From the NCBI GenBank assembly GCA_902785825.1, contig CACZZZ010000004.1, forward strand, positions 1 to 64,000: DNA of 64,000 nt. Direction: 5' to 3'. The DNA is from an uncultured Bacteroidia bacterium. GTDB lineage: Bacteria > Bacteroidota > Bacteroidia > Bacteroidales > UBA932. Below the pieces are notes generated by a model. It worked only from the letters and a program-made list of their open reading frames with translations, was not told where the DNA came from and made no database searches. Shown here piece by piece: positions 16,618-25,481 of this stretch. The number at the start of each line of letters is the position of its first letter. The first letter of the stretch is position 1. The position numbers and the translations under genes were made by a program.

Positions 16618-18042
16618 ATGAATTCATCCAGAGTACTTGAGATCTTCAAGGAGATCACCCGTATCCCGAGGGAGTCGGGACATGAGGAACTTATCCGGGA
16701 TTTCCTGGTCAATTTCGCGCTCACTCGTAATCTTGAATGCAAGACAGATGAGGTAGGTAATGTGCTCATCGCCAAAGCGGCATCTCCAGGCAAGGAAGAT
16801 GTCCCCGCTCTTGTGCTTCAGGGCCATCAGGACATGGTCTGCGAGAAGAGGAATGGCGTTGAGCATGATTTCAGCAAGGATCCAATAAACTTTGTGATCG
16901 AGGACGGGTGGATGATCGCCAAGGACACCACCCTGGGAGCTGACGATGGCATTGGGGTCGCGGCCATGCTCGCTCTTCTTGAAAGTGACCTTCCGATGGG
17001 CAGGCTCGAGTGCGTCTTCACGGTCTCAGAGGAGACCGGAATGGATGGGGCGTTCGGCATGAAACCGGGCTTTTTCACCGGCCGTACCCTGATCAATCTC
17101 GATTCCGAGGATGAGGGGCAGATGTTCATCGGTTGCGCCGGAGGTCTTGAGACTTTCGCGACTTTCGATTACACCCATGTGGACGCCGTTCCAGGTGACT
17201 TACCCGTAAAGATAGATATTACCGATGCCCTTGGCGGCCATAGCGGCGACGACATAGATAAGGGGAGGGCCAACACCATCCAACTGATGGCTCGGTTCCT
17301 CTTCAGTGAATTGCCGTACGGGATGCGTCTCATCATGATAAAGGGAGGCAATAAGCACAACGCCATTGCCCGTGAGTGCGAGGCAATAATCTCTGTCCAG
17401 AACAGGGAGGCCACCATAGCGAGATTCAAGGCTTTCGCCGAGGATGTCAAGAAGGAATATTCCAGGACAGAACCCGACATCAAGCTTAAAGCCACCGAGT
17501 TCCGTTGCACCGAGAAACCTGTTGATCCGGATGTCGCTGTGAGGCTTATCGCTGCCCTGTTCGCATGCCCTCATGGGGTCGAGTCCATGAGCCATGAGAT
17601 CCCCGGGCTGGTGGAGACCTCCACAAACCTCGCGGCCGTGCGCATGAGAAATCCCGGACGGATCGAGGTCCTTACCAGCCAGAGAAGCGCCATCGCCTCC
17701 GCAAGGAGGATGATCGCCGCTAAGGTGGAGGCTTGCCTAACTCTCGCTGGTGCGACAGTCATACACACATCCGAATATCCTGGCTGGGCTCCCGACATCG
17801 ATTCCCCGATCCTGAAGCTATGTGTGGAGTCCTACAAGCGCCTGTTCGGCTATGAGCCTGAGGTTAAGGCCATCCACGCCGGGCTTGAATGTGGCCTGTT
17901 CGGAGAAAAATTCGGGAATCTGGACATGATTTCCTTCGGTCCGACCCTGCGTGGTGTCCATGCCCCCGGTGAGAAACTAGATCTGGCTTCCCTCGACAAG
18001 TTCGTGGAGCACCTGACAGACGTGGTCACATCTTTCAAGTAG
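16618..18042 (+). CDS. pepD: Aminoacyl-histidine dipeptidase (M20C, PepD family)
   Basis: A 474-residue cytoplasmic metallopeptidase that hydrolyses Xaa-His and other dipeptides. Metal ligands typical of M20 are visible: His70/Asp72 in LQGHQDMV, Asp110 in GADDG and the Glu pair in SEETGMDG (138-139). The lid/dimerisation domain follows. Length matches E. coli PepD. It sits between dnaA and rpe on the same strand, with rpe starting 2 nt after its stop, so pepD and rpe are co-transcribed. Confidence 0.95.
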   Translation: MNSSRVLEIFKEITRIPRESGHEELIRDFLVNFALTRNLECKTDEVGNVLIAKAASPGKEDVPALVLQGHQDMVCEKRNGVEHDFSKDPINFVIEDGWMIAKDTTLGADDGIGVAAMLALLESDLPMGRLECVFTVSEETGMDGAFGMKPGFFTGRTLINLDSEDEGQMFIGCAGGLETFATFDYTHVDAVPGDLPVKIDITDALGGHSGDDIDKGRANTIQLMARFLFSELPYGMRLIMIKGGNKHNAIARECEAIISVQNREATIARFKAFAEDVKKEYSRTEPDIKLKATEFRCTEKPVDPDVAVRLIAALFACPHGVESMSHEIPGLVETSTNLAAVRMRNPGRIEVLTSQRSAIASARRMIAAKVEACLTLAGATVIHTSEYPGWAPDIDSPILKLCVESYKRLFGYEPEVKAIHAGLECGLFGEKFGNLDMISFGPTLRGVHAPGEKLDLASLDKFVEHLTDVVTSFK

Positions 18043-18044
18043 CC

Positions 18045-18698
18045 ATGGTCAAGATAGCCCCATCTATATTAGCGGCGGATTTCCTTCATTTGGAAAAGGA
18101 AGTTCGCCTTGTCAACGACCATGCGGATCTTCTCCATTTCGACGTCATGGATGGATGCCTGGTTCCGAACCTCTCTTTCGGTTTTCCTGTCCTGGAGGCC
18201 GTCGCCAAGGTCGCCGCGATTCCCCTGGATGTCCATCTGATGATAGTCAATCCAGACAAGTATATCGAAAGGTTCGCCGCAGCTGGTGCGTCGTATATCA
18301 GTTTCCATCTTGAGGCTGCCGATGAGGCGGGTAAAGATGCCGAAGAATATATTGACCTCGCCAAGTCATGCGGCGTTAAGGCTGGACTTGCGATTGATCC
18401 TGACGTTCCGGTCGAGAGGTTGTTCCCTTACATTCCAAAGGCTGATTTTTTCCTTGTGATGTCAGTGTTCGCCGGTTTCGGGGGGCAGAAATTCATCCCG
18501 GAATCTATCAACAGAATAGCCGCTTTGAGAGCCGAGATGGAACGGATAGGGACAGTCAAGGACATCGAGGTCGATGGGGGAGTCTCAGCCTCGAACTCAA
18601 AGGCCTTGACAGATGCCGGAGCCACCATGCTTGTCGCCGGAAGTTCGGTGTTCAAAGCGGAAGATCCGGCAGCGGCAATAGCTGCGATGAGACTTTAG
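18045..18698 (+). CDS. rpe: Ribulose-phosphate 3-epimerase
   Basis: A 217-residue TIM-barrel enzyme that interconverts ribulose 5-phosphate and xylulose 5-phosphate in the pentose phosphate pathway. Signatures are HFDVMDGCLVPNLSFG and DVHLMI (metal and catalytic residues), HLEAADE, and the phosphate-binding DGGVSASN with LVAGSSVF. It overlaps the convergent birA by 4 nt. Its terminator lies inside birA (18720-18750). Confidence 0.97.
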   Translation: MVKIAPSILAADFLHLEKEVRLVNDHADLLHFDVMDGCLVPNLSFGFPVLEAVAKVAAIPLDVHLMIVNPDKYIERFAAAGASYISFHLEAADEAGKDAEEYIDLAKSCGVKAGLAIDPDVPVERLFPYIPKADFFLVMSVFAGFGGQKFIPESINRIAALRAEMERIGTVKDIEVDGGVSASNSKALTDAGATMLVAGSSVFKAEDPAAAIAAMRL

Positions 18699-19453
18699 AT
18701 AATATAGCTTATCTCCTTGAAGGCGAACTGATAAAGTTCGCCTTTTCTATTCTCCAATATCAACAGTCCTCCCTGGGTGACTCCAATGATTTTACCCTCC
18801 ACGCGTGTTCCATCCTGACCGACGGAATACTCGTGGAATGAGCCTTTTCGGTACAAAAGGGACTCATATTCCTGATTGGCTGTGGAGATATCCCCGTCGC
18901 ACAGTAATCTCCTGAAAGAAGAGGCCAGGCATGCTGTAAGGGTCTCGAGTTCGGAACGAAGATTATAACTCTCTCCGGTCAAGGCGGCCATTGATGTCGG
19001 GTTCACCAGCTGGGGTGGAAAGTCTTTTTGGTTGACATTCAGCCCTATTCCTACGATGCTTGAAGTGATCACGCCTGATTCCAAGGTGTTCTCGACAAGC
19101 ATGCCGCAGATTTTTTTATTGCGGACATATATGTCATTCGGCCATTTGATCAAACTGTCGATTCCTTTTATGCCGAGATATTCCACGAGAGCCAGAGTGG
19201 CTGCCTTCGTTATCCGGAAACTATCGCTGACATCAAGGGGAGGGAAACCACCCTCGCCAAACCGCAGCAGCATTGAGAAAGAGAGGTTCTCTCCACCTTT
19301 CGCGTGCCACTTGTTCCCACGCTGTCCGCGGCCGGCCGTTTGTAGGAGGGCGGCGATGACTGACATATTGTCATAGTCCGAAAGATGCCTCCTGACCTCG
19401 TCCTGCGTGGAATCCGTCTCTTCAATCCATCTGATATCTACCTTATCAAGCAT
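18695..19453 (-). CDS. birA: Biotin-[acetyl-CoA-carboxylase] ligase, no DNA-binding domain
   Basis: A 252-residue enzyme that activates biotin to biotinyl-AMP and transfers it to the carrier-protein lysine of biotin-dependent carboxylases. The catalytic domain starts at once (DSTQDEVRRHL). The biotin/adenylate-binding loop is GRGQRGNKW, followed by KWPNDIYV and GIGLNVN. The N-terminal helix-turn-helix of bifunctional BirA is missing, so it should not act as the bio repressor. It is divergent from rsfS. Confidence 0.93.
   Translation of the reverse strand: MLDKVDIRWIEETDSTQDEVRRHLSDYDNMSVIAALLQTAGRGQRGNKWHAKGGENLSFSMLLRFGEGGFPPLDVSDSFRITKAATLALVEYLGIKGIDSLIKWPNDIYVRNKKICGMLVENTLESGVITSSIVGIGLNVNQKDFPPQLVNPTSMAALTGESYNLRSELETLTACLASSFRRLLCDGDISTANQEYESLLYRKGSFHEYSVGQDGTRVEGKIIGVTQGGLLILENRKGELYQFAFKEISYII
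18720..18750 (+). terminator. rpe terminator inside the birA coding end
   Basis: AAGGCGAACT (18720-18729) and AGTTCGCCTT (18735-18744) form a perfect 10-bp stem with a 5-nt loop, followed by TTCTATT. It points in the rpe direction and starts 21 nt past the rpe stop, within birA codons. Confidence 0.7.
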
Positions 19454-19478
19454 TGGCTCGGAAATTGTCGTTTTTTAT

Positions 19479-19486
19479 TATATTTG
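19479..19486 (+). promoter_or_regulatory. -7 box TATATTTG for the rsfS-ftsH-cdsA-psd operon
   Basis: A perfect TAnnTTTG, 40 nt before the rsfS ATG. A TTGG lies 22 nt upstream (19453-19456). Confidence 0.55.
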
Positions 19487-19526
19487 TATGATTTAACAAC
19501 GCGAAATTAACAAAGATTACGACAAT

Positions 19527-19907
19527 ATGATCACACACGACCTCAGAGTCATGGCCGACGCCATGCTTGACAAGAAGGCCCAGAATGTTATAGGAGTGGA
19601 CCTCAGGTCCATCGGTACCGCCATCACAGACCACTTCATGATTTGTGACGCGGGATCCACAACCAATGTCAACGCCATAGCGGATAATGTCATCGACAAG
19701 ATGCGGGAGCTTGGAAGGAAGCCGCTCCGCACCCAGGGCATGGAGAACAATTTCTGGATCATTCTTGACTACGGAGACATCGTCGCCCATATTTTCCTTA
19801 CCGAATACAGACAGTTCTACAGGCTTGAGGAACTCTGGGCGGACGCTCCCCAGAAAGAATATAAAGACAGGCCCAAGACTAAAAAGACAGTAAAAGATGC
19901 CGAATAA
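19527..19907 (+). CDS. rsfS: Ribosomal silencing factor RsfS
   Basis: A 126-residue RsfS/Iojap protein that binds ribosomal protein uL14 and blocks 30S-50S joining when nutrients are scarce. Family features are DHFMICDAGST, the RKPLRTQGMENNFWIILDYGD stretch (positions about 62-83) and HIFLTEYRQFYRLEELW. The first gene of a plus-strand operon; its 3' end overlaps the ftsH start by 11 nt. Confidence 0.95.
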   Translation: MITHDLRVMADAMLDKKAQNVIGVDLRSIGTAITDHFMICDAGSTTNVNAIADNVIDKMRELGRKPLRTQGMENNFWIILDYGDIVAHIFLTEYRQFYRLEELWADAPQKEYKDRPKTKKTVKDAE

Positions 19908-21864
19908 TGATAATGAGCCCCGCCGCAAGGTTTACCGGGTGAGGTTTAATTTCTCATGGTTTTACATCCTGCTCATCTTGGGAATCGGTTGGCTGCTGAT
20001 GAACAACAGCGGCGCCAACCCCCAGAAAATAGAGTGGGCTGAAGTTCAGGAGATGTTCTCTAAAGGAGACATCCAGGAGATCACCTACGTCAGGAACAGC
20101 TTCAAGGGAAACATAACCGTCAAACCTGACCGCCTGTCAAAATATGCCGACAAATTCGGAGGCAAAGTGCCTCCCAGCTCGCCTCATTTCATTTTCCTGG
20201 TGTCAGACAAGTTTGACGCCGAGAAAGAGTTCGGGGCACTGAATTCCGCTCTTCCCGCCTCAGACCAGGTGAAGATCGTGGTCGAGAACGAGAGCCGCGC
20301 CTGGGCTGACATCCTAGAGTGGCTGATATTCCCTATATTCCTAATCCTGATGTGGGTTTGGATGTTCCGCGGCATGAGCAGGAACATGGGCGGTGGTCCC
20401 GGAGGAGCCGGAGGCGGTATCTTCAATGTCGGGAAATCTACGGGTAAACTCGCTGACAAAGAGAAGGTCAACGTCTCTTTCAAAGACGTCGCGGGTCTAT
20501 ACGGAGCAAAGGAGGAAGTCATGGAAATCGTTGATTTCCTTAAGAATCCTCAAAAATACACCGCCCTTGGCGGAAAGATTCCCAAGGGAGCTCTCCTTGT
20601 TGGGCCTCCCGGTACTGGAAAGACCCTTTTGGCCAAGGCTGTCGCCGGTGAGGCAAATGTACCCTTCTTCTCGATTTCGGGATCCGATTTCGTCGAGATG
20701 TTCGTCGGTGTGGGTGCCTCAAGAGTGAGGGACCTCTTCCGACAAGCAAAGGAGAAAGCTCCTTGCATAGTGTTCATTGACGAGATTGACGCCGTCGGTA
20801 GGGCCAGAGGCAAGAACGTCGGATTCTCCTCCAATGACGAGAGGGAAAACACTCTGAACCAGCTCCTTACTGAGATGGACGGCTTCGACACCAACTCCGG
20901 AGTCATCATCCTTGCCGCCACCAATAGGGCCGACATTCTCGACAAGGCTCTCATGAGGGCCGGACGTTTCGACCGTCAGATCCATGTCGAGCTTCCTGAG
21001 CTCAAGGAGAGGGAAGAGATATTCCTGGTCCACATGAGGGGACTGAAGATATCCAAAGACTTCGATGTCAGCTTCATGGCCCAGCACACCCCGGGATTCT
21101 CCGGAGCGGATATCGCCAATGTCTGCAACGAAGCCGCTTTGACCGCTGCACGCAAGAACAAGACCGAGATTGACAAGCAGGATTTTCTTGACGCCGTTGA
21201 CAGGATAATCGGTGGTCTTGAGCGCAAGAGTTCTATCCTTACCCCTGCCGAGAAGCGCACTACCGCTTACCATGAGGCCGGTCACGCTACAGTAGGTTGG
21301 TTGCTGCCTTATTCCGACCCGGTTTTCAAGGTGAGCCTGATCCCCAGAGGAGACGCTTTGGGACTGACCTGGTACCTGCCTGATGAGAGGAAGATCTTGT
21401 CCAAGTCCTACCTCATGGACCAGATGTGCGCCTTGATGGGAGGACGAGTGGCCGAGGAGATCATAAACGGCGAGCCAGCCACAGGGGCCTTGAACGATCT
21501 TGAGAGGCTGACCAGGATTGCGTACAACATGATCCAGTTCTACGGCATGGGCGAGAAGACGGGCGAACTGTCGTTCTACGACTCCACCGGTTCAAGGGGA
21601 TACGATCTCACCAAACCTTACAGCGAGAAAACCGCCGAGGTCATGGACCAGGAGGTGCGCGCGTTGGTCGATGAGGTCCATGACAGGACTTGGAAGATAT
21701 TGACAGAGAATAAGGAAGGCTTTGTCCAGATGGCGAAGCTCCTTTTGGACAAAGAAGTTATTTTCGCCGAGGACATCGAGAAGATTTTCGGTCCCAAGGT
21801 CAAGCCGGCCGAAGCTGAGCCGGAAGCGGAAATAGCGGTGGAAACAGAAGAGAATCATGAATAA
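19897..21864 (+). CDS. ftsH: ATP-dependent zinc metalloprotease FtsH
   Basis: A 655-residue inner-membrane AAA+ protease that degrades misfolded membrane proteins and short-lived regulators. There are two membrane segments (about 20-36 and 139-157) flanking a periplasmic domain. The AAA+ core has Walker A GPPGTGKT (236-243), Walker [10 protein letters not shown] and the second region of homology [18 protein letters not shown]. The protease zinc site is HEAGH (459-463). The C-terminal tail is Glu/Ala-rich. It overlaps rsfS and cdsA, so translation is likely coupled. Confidence 0.98.
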   Translation: MPNNDNEPRRKVYRVRFNFSWFYILLILGIGWLLMNNSGANPQKIEWAEVQEMFSKGDIQEITYVRNSFKGNITVKPDRLSKYADKFGGKVPPSSPHFIFLVSDKFDAEKEFGALNSALPASDQVKIVVENESRAWADILEWLIFPIFLILMWVWMFRGMSRNMGGGPGGAGGGIFNVGKSTGKLADKEKVNVSFKDVAGLYGAKEEVMEIVDFLKNPQKYTALGGKIPKGALLVGPPGTGKTLLAKAVAGEANVPFFSISGSDFVEMFVGVGASRVRDLFRQAKEKAPCIVFIDEIDAVGRARGKNVGFSSNDERENTLNQLLTEMDGFDTNSGVIILAATNRADILDKALMRAGRFDRQIHVELPELKEREEIFLVHMRGLKISKDFDVSFMAQHTPGFSGADIANVCNEAALTAARKNKTEIDKQDFLDAVDRIIGGLERKSSILTPAEKRTTAYHEAGHATVGWLLPYSDPVFKVSLIPRGDALGLTWYLPDERKILSKSYLMDQMCALMGGRVAEEIINGEPATGALNDLERLTRIAYNMIQFYGMGEKTGELSFYDSTGSRGYDLTKPYSEKTAEVMDQEVRALVDEVHDRTWKILTENKEGFVQMAKLLLDKEVIFAEDIEKIFGPKVKPAEAEPEAEIAVETEENHE

Positions 21865-22687
21865 CGTCGCGGTAAGGTCAATCTCAGGAGTGGCCTTCAT
21901 CCTCGTGATGCTGTCCTGTCTCCTGTTCAACAAGTTCCTGTTCGCAGGCATGATGATATTCATTATGTCTGTCATGCTTGTGGAGTTCTACGAGATCACC
22001 ATGGGGCATAGTTACACTTTTTCCAAAGTGCTGGCCATCCTCGCGGCGATCTTCCTATTCGGAATAATGTTTGCCGCCTCGACGTTCCATATCCCGATCC
22101 GTTTCATCGCCCTGGCAATGATCCCGGTGTTCATCGTGATGATCAACTCGCTGTATGTCAAGGATAAAGAGGAATACGGCAAATTCTCCAACATCTATAC
22201 GGGCCTGCTGTACATCGCTGTCCCGATCGCCCTTGGAAACCTGATCGCTTTCGACAAGGCCGGTAACTTCAGCGGGAACCTTCTGCTCTGTTTCTTCATC
22301 ATCATCTGGTGCTCGGATGTAGGAGCGTTCGCTTTCGGAATATCCATGGGCAAGAGATTCCCGAAGAAACTCTTCCCGACCGTGTCTCCCAAAAAGACAT
22401 GGATCGGATTCATCGGAGGAGTTGTGATGTCCGTACTCGCGGCCTTTGTGCTGTTCAAGACCGGACTCCTGCGGTTCCCGTTGCACCACTCCCTTATCCT
22501 AGCGCTGATCATGTCCATCGCGGGTGTTTATGGAGACTTGTATGAGTCACAGTGGAAGAGGGTTTACGGCGTTAAGGATTCCGGCAATATAATCCCAGGC
22601 CATGGCGGCCTGCTGGACCGTTTCGACAGCACCTTGATGGCCATGCCTTTCGGCGCTATCTACCTGGCTCTTTTCGATCTCCTGTAA
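21857..22687 (+). CDS. cdsA: Phosphatidate cytidylyltransferase (CDP-diacylglycerol synthase)
   Basis: A 276-residue polytopic inner-membrane enzyme that makes CDP-diacylglycerol from phosphatidate and CTP. Successive hydrophobic segments fill the protein. The family signature lies near the C-terminus (SIAGVYGDLYESQWKRVYGVKD, then GNIIPGHGGLLDRFDS). The start overlaps the ftsH stop by 8 nt. psd follows 12 nt later, placing two consecutive phospholipid enzymes together. Confidence 0.95.
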   Translation: MNNVAVRSISGVAFILVMLSCLLFNKFLFAGMMIFIMSVMLVEFYEITMGHSYTFSKVLAILAAIFLFGIMFAASTFHIPIRFIALAMIPVFIVMINSLYVKDKEEYGKFSNIYTGLLYIAVPIALGNLIAFDKAGNFSGNLLLCFFIIIWCSDVGAFAFGISMGKRFPKKLFPTVSPKKTWIGFIGGVVMSVLAAFVLFKTGLLRFPLHHSLILALIMSIAGVYGDLYESQWKRVYGVKDSGNIIPGHGGLLDRFDSTLMAMPFGAIYLALFDLL

Positions 22688-22699
22688 AATCAACACACT

Positions 22700-23359
22700 A
22701 TGATCAAGATAGACAAAGACTCAAAAGGCACTATCGCCACTTATTGGGCTGTCACACTTGTACTTGTAGCAGTCTGTGTTTTACTGATAAAGAATCCTTG
22801 GATCCTTGTTCCGATCCTTTTATTCCTGGCTCTTTTCGCCTTCTTCGTGTTCTGGTTCCACAGACTTCCCGAAAGGGAAATCCCTGAAGGAGACGAGACT
22901 CTGGTCACCTCGGTCGCCGATGGCAAGGTAGTGATCGTCGAGCGTGTATATGAAGGGGAGTATTTCAAGGATGATCGCATACAGGTGTCAATCTACATGG
23001 ACTTCTTCGATGTCCACGCCAATTTCTGGCCGGTGACCGGCTCGATCTCATATTACAAGTATCACCCTGGAAGATACCTTCTCGCTTTCTTGCCGAAGTC
23101 TTCCGAGAAGAACGAGCATTCATCCACCGCCATCCGGAACTCCCATGGTGAAGTGTTCTTCAAGCAAATAGCCGGAACTTTCGCCAGAAGGATAGTCTGT
23201 TACTCAAAGGAGGGAATGCAGGTCGAGAGGGGCACACAATGCGGCATCATCAAGTTCGGTTCGAGAATCGACATTTACTTGCCTCTTGACGCTGAGATCC
23301 TTGTCAAAGAAGGTGAGTTCACAAAAGCCTGCCTGACGAAGATAGCTCGGCTCAAATAG
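22700..23359 (+). CDS. psd: Phosphatidylserine decarboxylase proenzyme
   Basis: A 219-residue enzyme of the short Psd type that converts phosphatidylserine to phosphatidylethanolamine. Two N-terminal membrane segments (about 13-30 and 34-53) are followed by the catalytic domain. The self-cleavage site that yields the pyruvoyl group is the Gly187-Ser188 pair in KFGSRIDIYLP. HANFWPVTG is a conserved substrate-side segment. It overlaps the convergent ispG end by 8 nt. Confidence 0.95.
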   Translation: MIKIDKDSKGTIATYWAVTLVLVAVCVLLIKNPWILVPILLFLALFAFFVFWFHRLPEREIPEGDETLVTSVADGKVVIVERVYEGEYFKDDRIQVSIYMDFFDVHANFWPVTGSISYYKYHPGRYLLAFLPKSSEKNEHSSTAIRNSHGEVFFKQIAGTFARRIVCYSKEGMQVERGTQCGIIKFGSRIDIYLPLDAEILVKEGEFTKACLTKIARLK

Positions 23360-24689
23360 ACTTGCCCTCTATCAACTCAAGCAAACGATCGACAGCCTCT
23401 GTCTCTGGAACATGTTTCAGGACAGGGGTTTTGCCTTTGTAGATCGAGACTTTACCGCCGCCTTCTCCGACATATCCCCAGTCAGCGTCAGCCATCTCGC
23501 CAGGACCGTTCACAACGCAGCCCATCACGGCTATAACCGTGTCTTTCAAATGAGAGGTTTTGGCTTTGACCTCAGCGAGGGCAGACTGGATATTATACAT
23601 CGTCCTTCCGCATCCTGGGCAAGCGATATATTCAGGCCTGTAGAACCGGCGTCTGGCGGCCTGCATCAATTCATCCACCAGATATGCTCCTTTCCCGGAT
23701 TCGGCGATAGAAACCGTATTCCCCGACTCATCCAGGTAGTCTCCTTCTAAAGTGAGATCATCTATCTCATTATCCAACAACCGTTTCCCGAAATCGCACG
23801 ACACATCCATCAACAATGTTTCAAAGGAAGGGGAGTGGTAAGTCGCGACAGCCTTCCGGTCTTTGAGCGAAACGGATGTCATTGACGAGACAATTTTCCG
23901 GTCATATCGGGCGGCAAGGTATTTGGCCACGGGAAGCTCAGCCACAGGGGGCTCGGTAAGGGAAACCCGGATGGTGTCGCCTATCCCTTCGGAAAGCAGG
24001 CTGGATATTCCCACACAAGATTTGATCCTGCCGCTATCGCCATTGCCGGCCTCAGTCACACCGACATGAGTGGGGAACACGTGCCCTTCCTCCCGCATGG
24101 CACGGGAAAGGGATCTGTACGCGTCCACCATGACCCTTGTGTTGCTGGACTTCAACGAGACGACAACATTGAGGAATTCCTCCTCAAGGCATATTCCCAA
24201 CCATTCCATAGCGGCTTTTGCCATGGCCTCCGGAGTGTTTCCGTACAGGTTGGTAATATACTCTCCCAGAGAGCCGTGATTGATACCGACCCTTATCGCA
24301 GTGCCGCTGTCCTTGCAGACCCGTATCAGTTCCCGGAAACGCTTGACCGCCTCAGCGTGGTCCTTGTGGAAGTTGCCGGGGTTGATTCTCACTTTCTCGA
24401 CGATGGGAGCCACCGCCAGAGCCGTCTGGGAAGAAAAATGGATGTCAGCGACGATTGGGGTCTGGATGCCGTCAGCTCTCAGGGTTGATTTAATCCTTTT
24501 CACATGATCGACATCCGGCAGGCCGGGAACTGTGATCCGGATCAGCCGAGCGCCCTCTTCCGCCAATATACGGCATTGAGCCACAGTCGCTTCCACATCG
24601 GATGTATGAGTGTCGCACATCGTTTGCGCGACAATAGGGTTGCCGCCACCTATGAGCACATCACCTGCTCTCGCCGTCAGAATCTCCAT
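23352..24689 (-). CDS. ispG: 4-hydroxy-3-methylbut-2-enyl diphosphate synthase (IspG)
   Basis: A 445-residue iron-sulfur enzyme of the MEP isoprenoid pathway, counted from the ATG at 24689. An upstream in-frame ATG at 24725 would add 12 residues but lies deeper in the preceding gene. A TIM barrel (about 1-265) starts ARAGDVLIGGGNPIVAQTMCDTHTSD in two parts. The C-terminal cluster domain has CPGC (C357, C360) and MGCVVNGPGE (C391). Between them is an insert of about 90 residues. E. coli IspG (about 370 residues) lacks it, and many Bacteroidota homologues are near 600, so this is an intermediate form. It is the last gene of the ligA operon. Confidence 0.93.
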   Translation of the reverse strand: MEILTARAGDVLIGGGNPIVAQTMCDTHTSDVEATVAQCRILAEEGARLIRITVPGLPDVDHVKRIKSTLRADGIQTPIVADIHFSSQTALAVAPIVEKVRINPGNFHKDHAEAVKRFRELIRVCKDSGTAIRVGINHGSLGEYITNLYGNTPEAMAKAAMEWLGICLEEEFLNVVVSLKSSNTRVMVDAYRSLSRAMREEGHVFPTHVGVTEAGNGDSGRIKSCVGISSLLSEGIGDTIRVSLTEPPVAELPVAKYLAARYDRKIVSSMTSVSLKDRKAVATYHSPSFETLLMDVSCDFGKRLLDNEIDDLTLEGDYLDESGNTVSIAESGKGAYLVDELMQAARRRFYRPEYIACPGCGRTMYNIQSALAEVKAKTSHLKDTVIAVMGCVVNGPGEMADADWGYVGEGGGKVSIYKGKTPVLKHVPETEAVDRLLELIEGKSI

Positions 24690-25479
24690 TTGTCTCAGGA
24701 TGATAAACTTGATTATATGCCTCACGCCGGATCATGCCCTTGGTCTTGCCTGTCCTCTTGGTGAGTTGGAAATACAACCCGGCCGTCAACATTCCGTCAA
24801 GCGGATAGGCGAACCGGTAGAAATCTTTGCTAAGGTAATCGGCTCTGTACAAAGAACCCCAGGAATACCGCACGCTGGCGTTGACATGGAACTCGACAGG
24901 ATCGAACACGATTCCGAAGCCAAGGCCGCCCGCGATTCCATAGTCCAGGCGGTAGTCCCATTCCATGAAAGCGTTCCTGTATTCGTCCCGGACATAGTCT
25001 CCAATCCTCTCGATAGAAAGCCTGTAACCTCCATAGATGCCAAGGTCAAGCATGACCTTGAAATGAAGTCCGTCAGAATGGAAGTGCGCCATCAAAGGGA
25101 CATCTATCAGGTCAATTATCGCTTTCTCAGCTCCTTCCAGGGTTGGAGTAATGCCTGTTTCCTTGTTCATTTTGAACTGATATCCCTGATGGCTGTAGCG
25201 TACACCGCCCTTCAGACCGAAATTGGGGCTGCCATCGAAGAGCTTGCCGTACTTGACTACGTAAACACCGAAAGTGTGAGGCACGAAAAGGTTACCCTGC
25301 GTCTTGGAAGGGTTGAATTGCTGCCTGCTAATCGAACCACCGTACTCAACTCCGAACAGGGTGTAGTCATTCAGAGAGAACACTTTCTTGATTGAGTCCT
25401 GCGGACTGATATCCTGCGCGTACGCTGCCGTGAGTGACAGGATCAAAGCGGATATTATGGCTATGGTCTTTCTTCTCAT
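24661..25479 (-). CDS. Outer-membrane beta-barrel protein (PorT/OMP_b-brl type)
   Basis: A 272-residue protein with a clear signal peptide (cleavage near AYAQ). The body alternates Gly/aromatic and polar residues in strands (GLKGGVRYSHQGYQF, VMLDLGIYGGYRLS, YGIAGGLGFGIVF, FHVNASVRYSWGSLY), as in eight-stranded barrels. The function is unknown. Its 3' end overlaps the ispG start by 29 nt in another frame. It starts 2 nt after the Ig-like lipoprotein gene, which suggests the two envelope proteins may work together (inference). Confidence 0.75.
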   Translation of the reverse strand: MRRKTIAIISALILSLTAAYAQDISPQDSIKKVFSLNDYTLFGVEYGGSISRQQFNPSKTQGNLFVPHTFGVYVVKYGKLFDGSPNFGLKGGVRYSHQGYQFKMNKETGITPTLEGAEKAIIDLIDVPLMAHFHSDGLHFKVMLDLGIYGGYRLSIERIGDYVRDEYRNAFMEWDYRLDYGIAGGLGFGIVFDPVEFHVNASVRYSWGSLYRADYLSKDFYRFAYPLDGMLTAGLYFQLTKRTGKTKGMIRREAYNQVYHPETNGDSDGESR

Positions 25480-25481
25480 AT

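Noticed and set aside
24610..25395. 261-codon plus-strand frame across ispG start and the barrel gene
   Set aside because: Both minus-strand genes have clear family features and tight operon spacing; the plus-strand frame has none.
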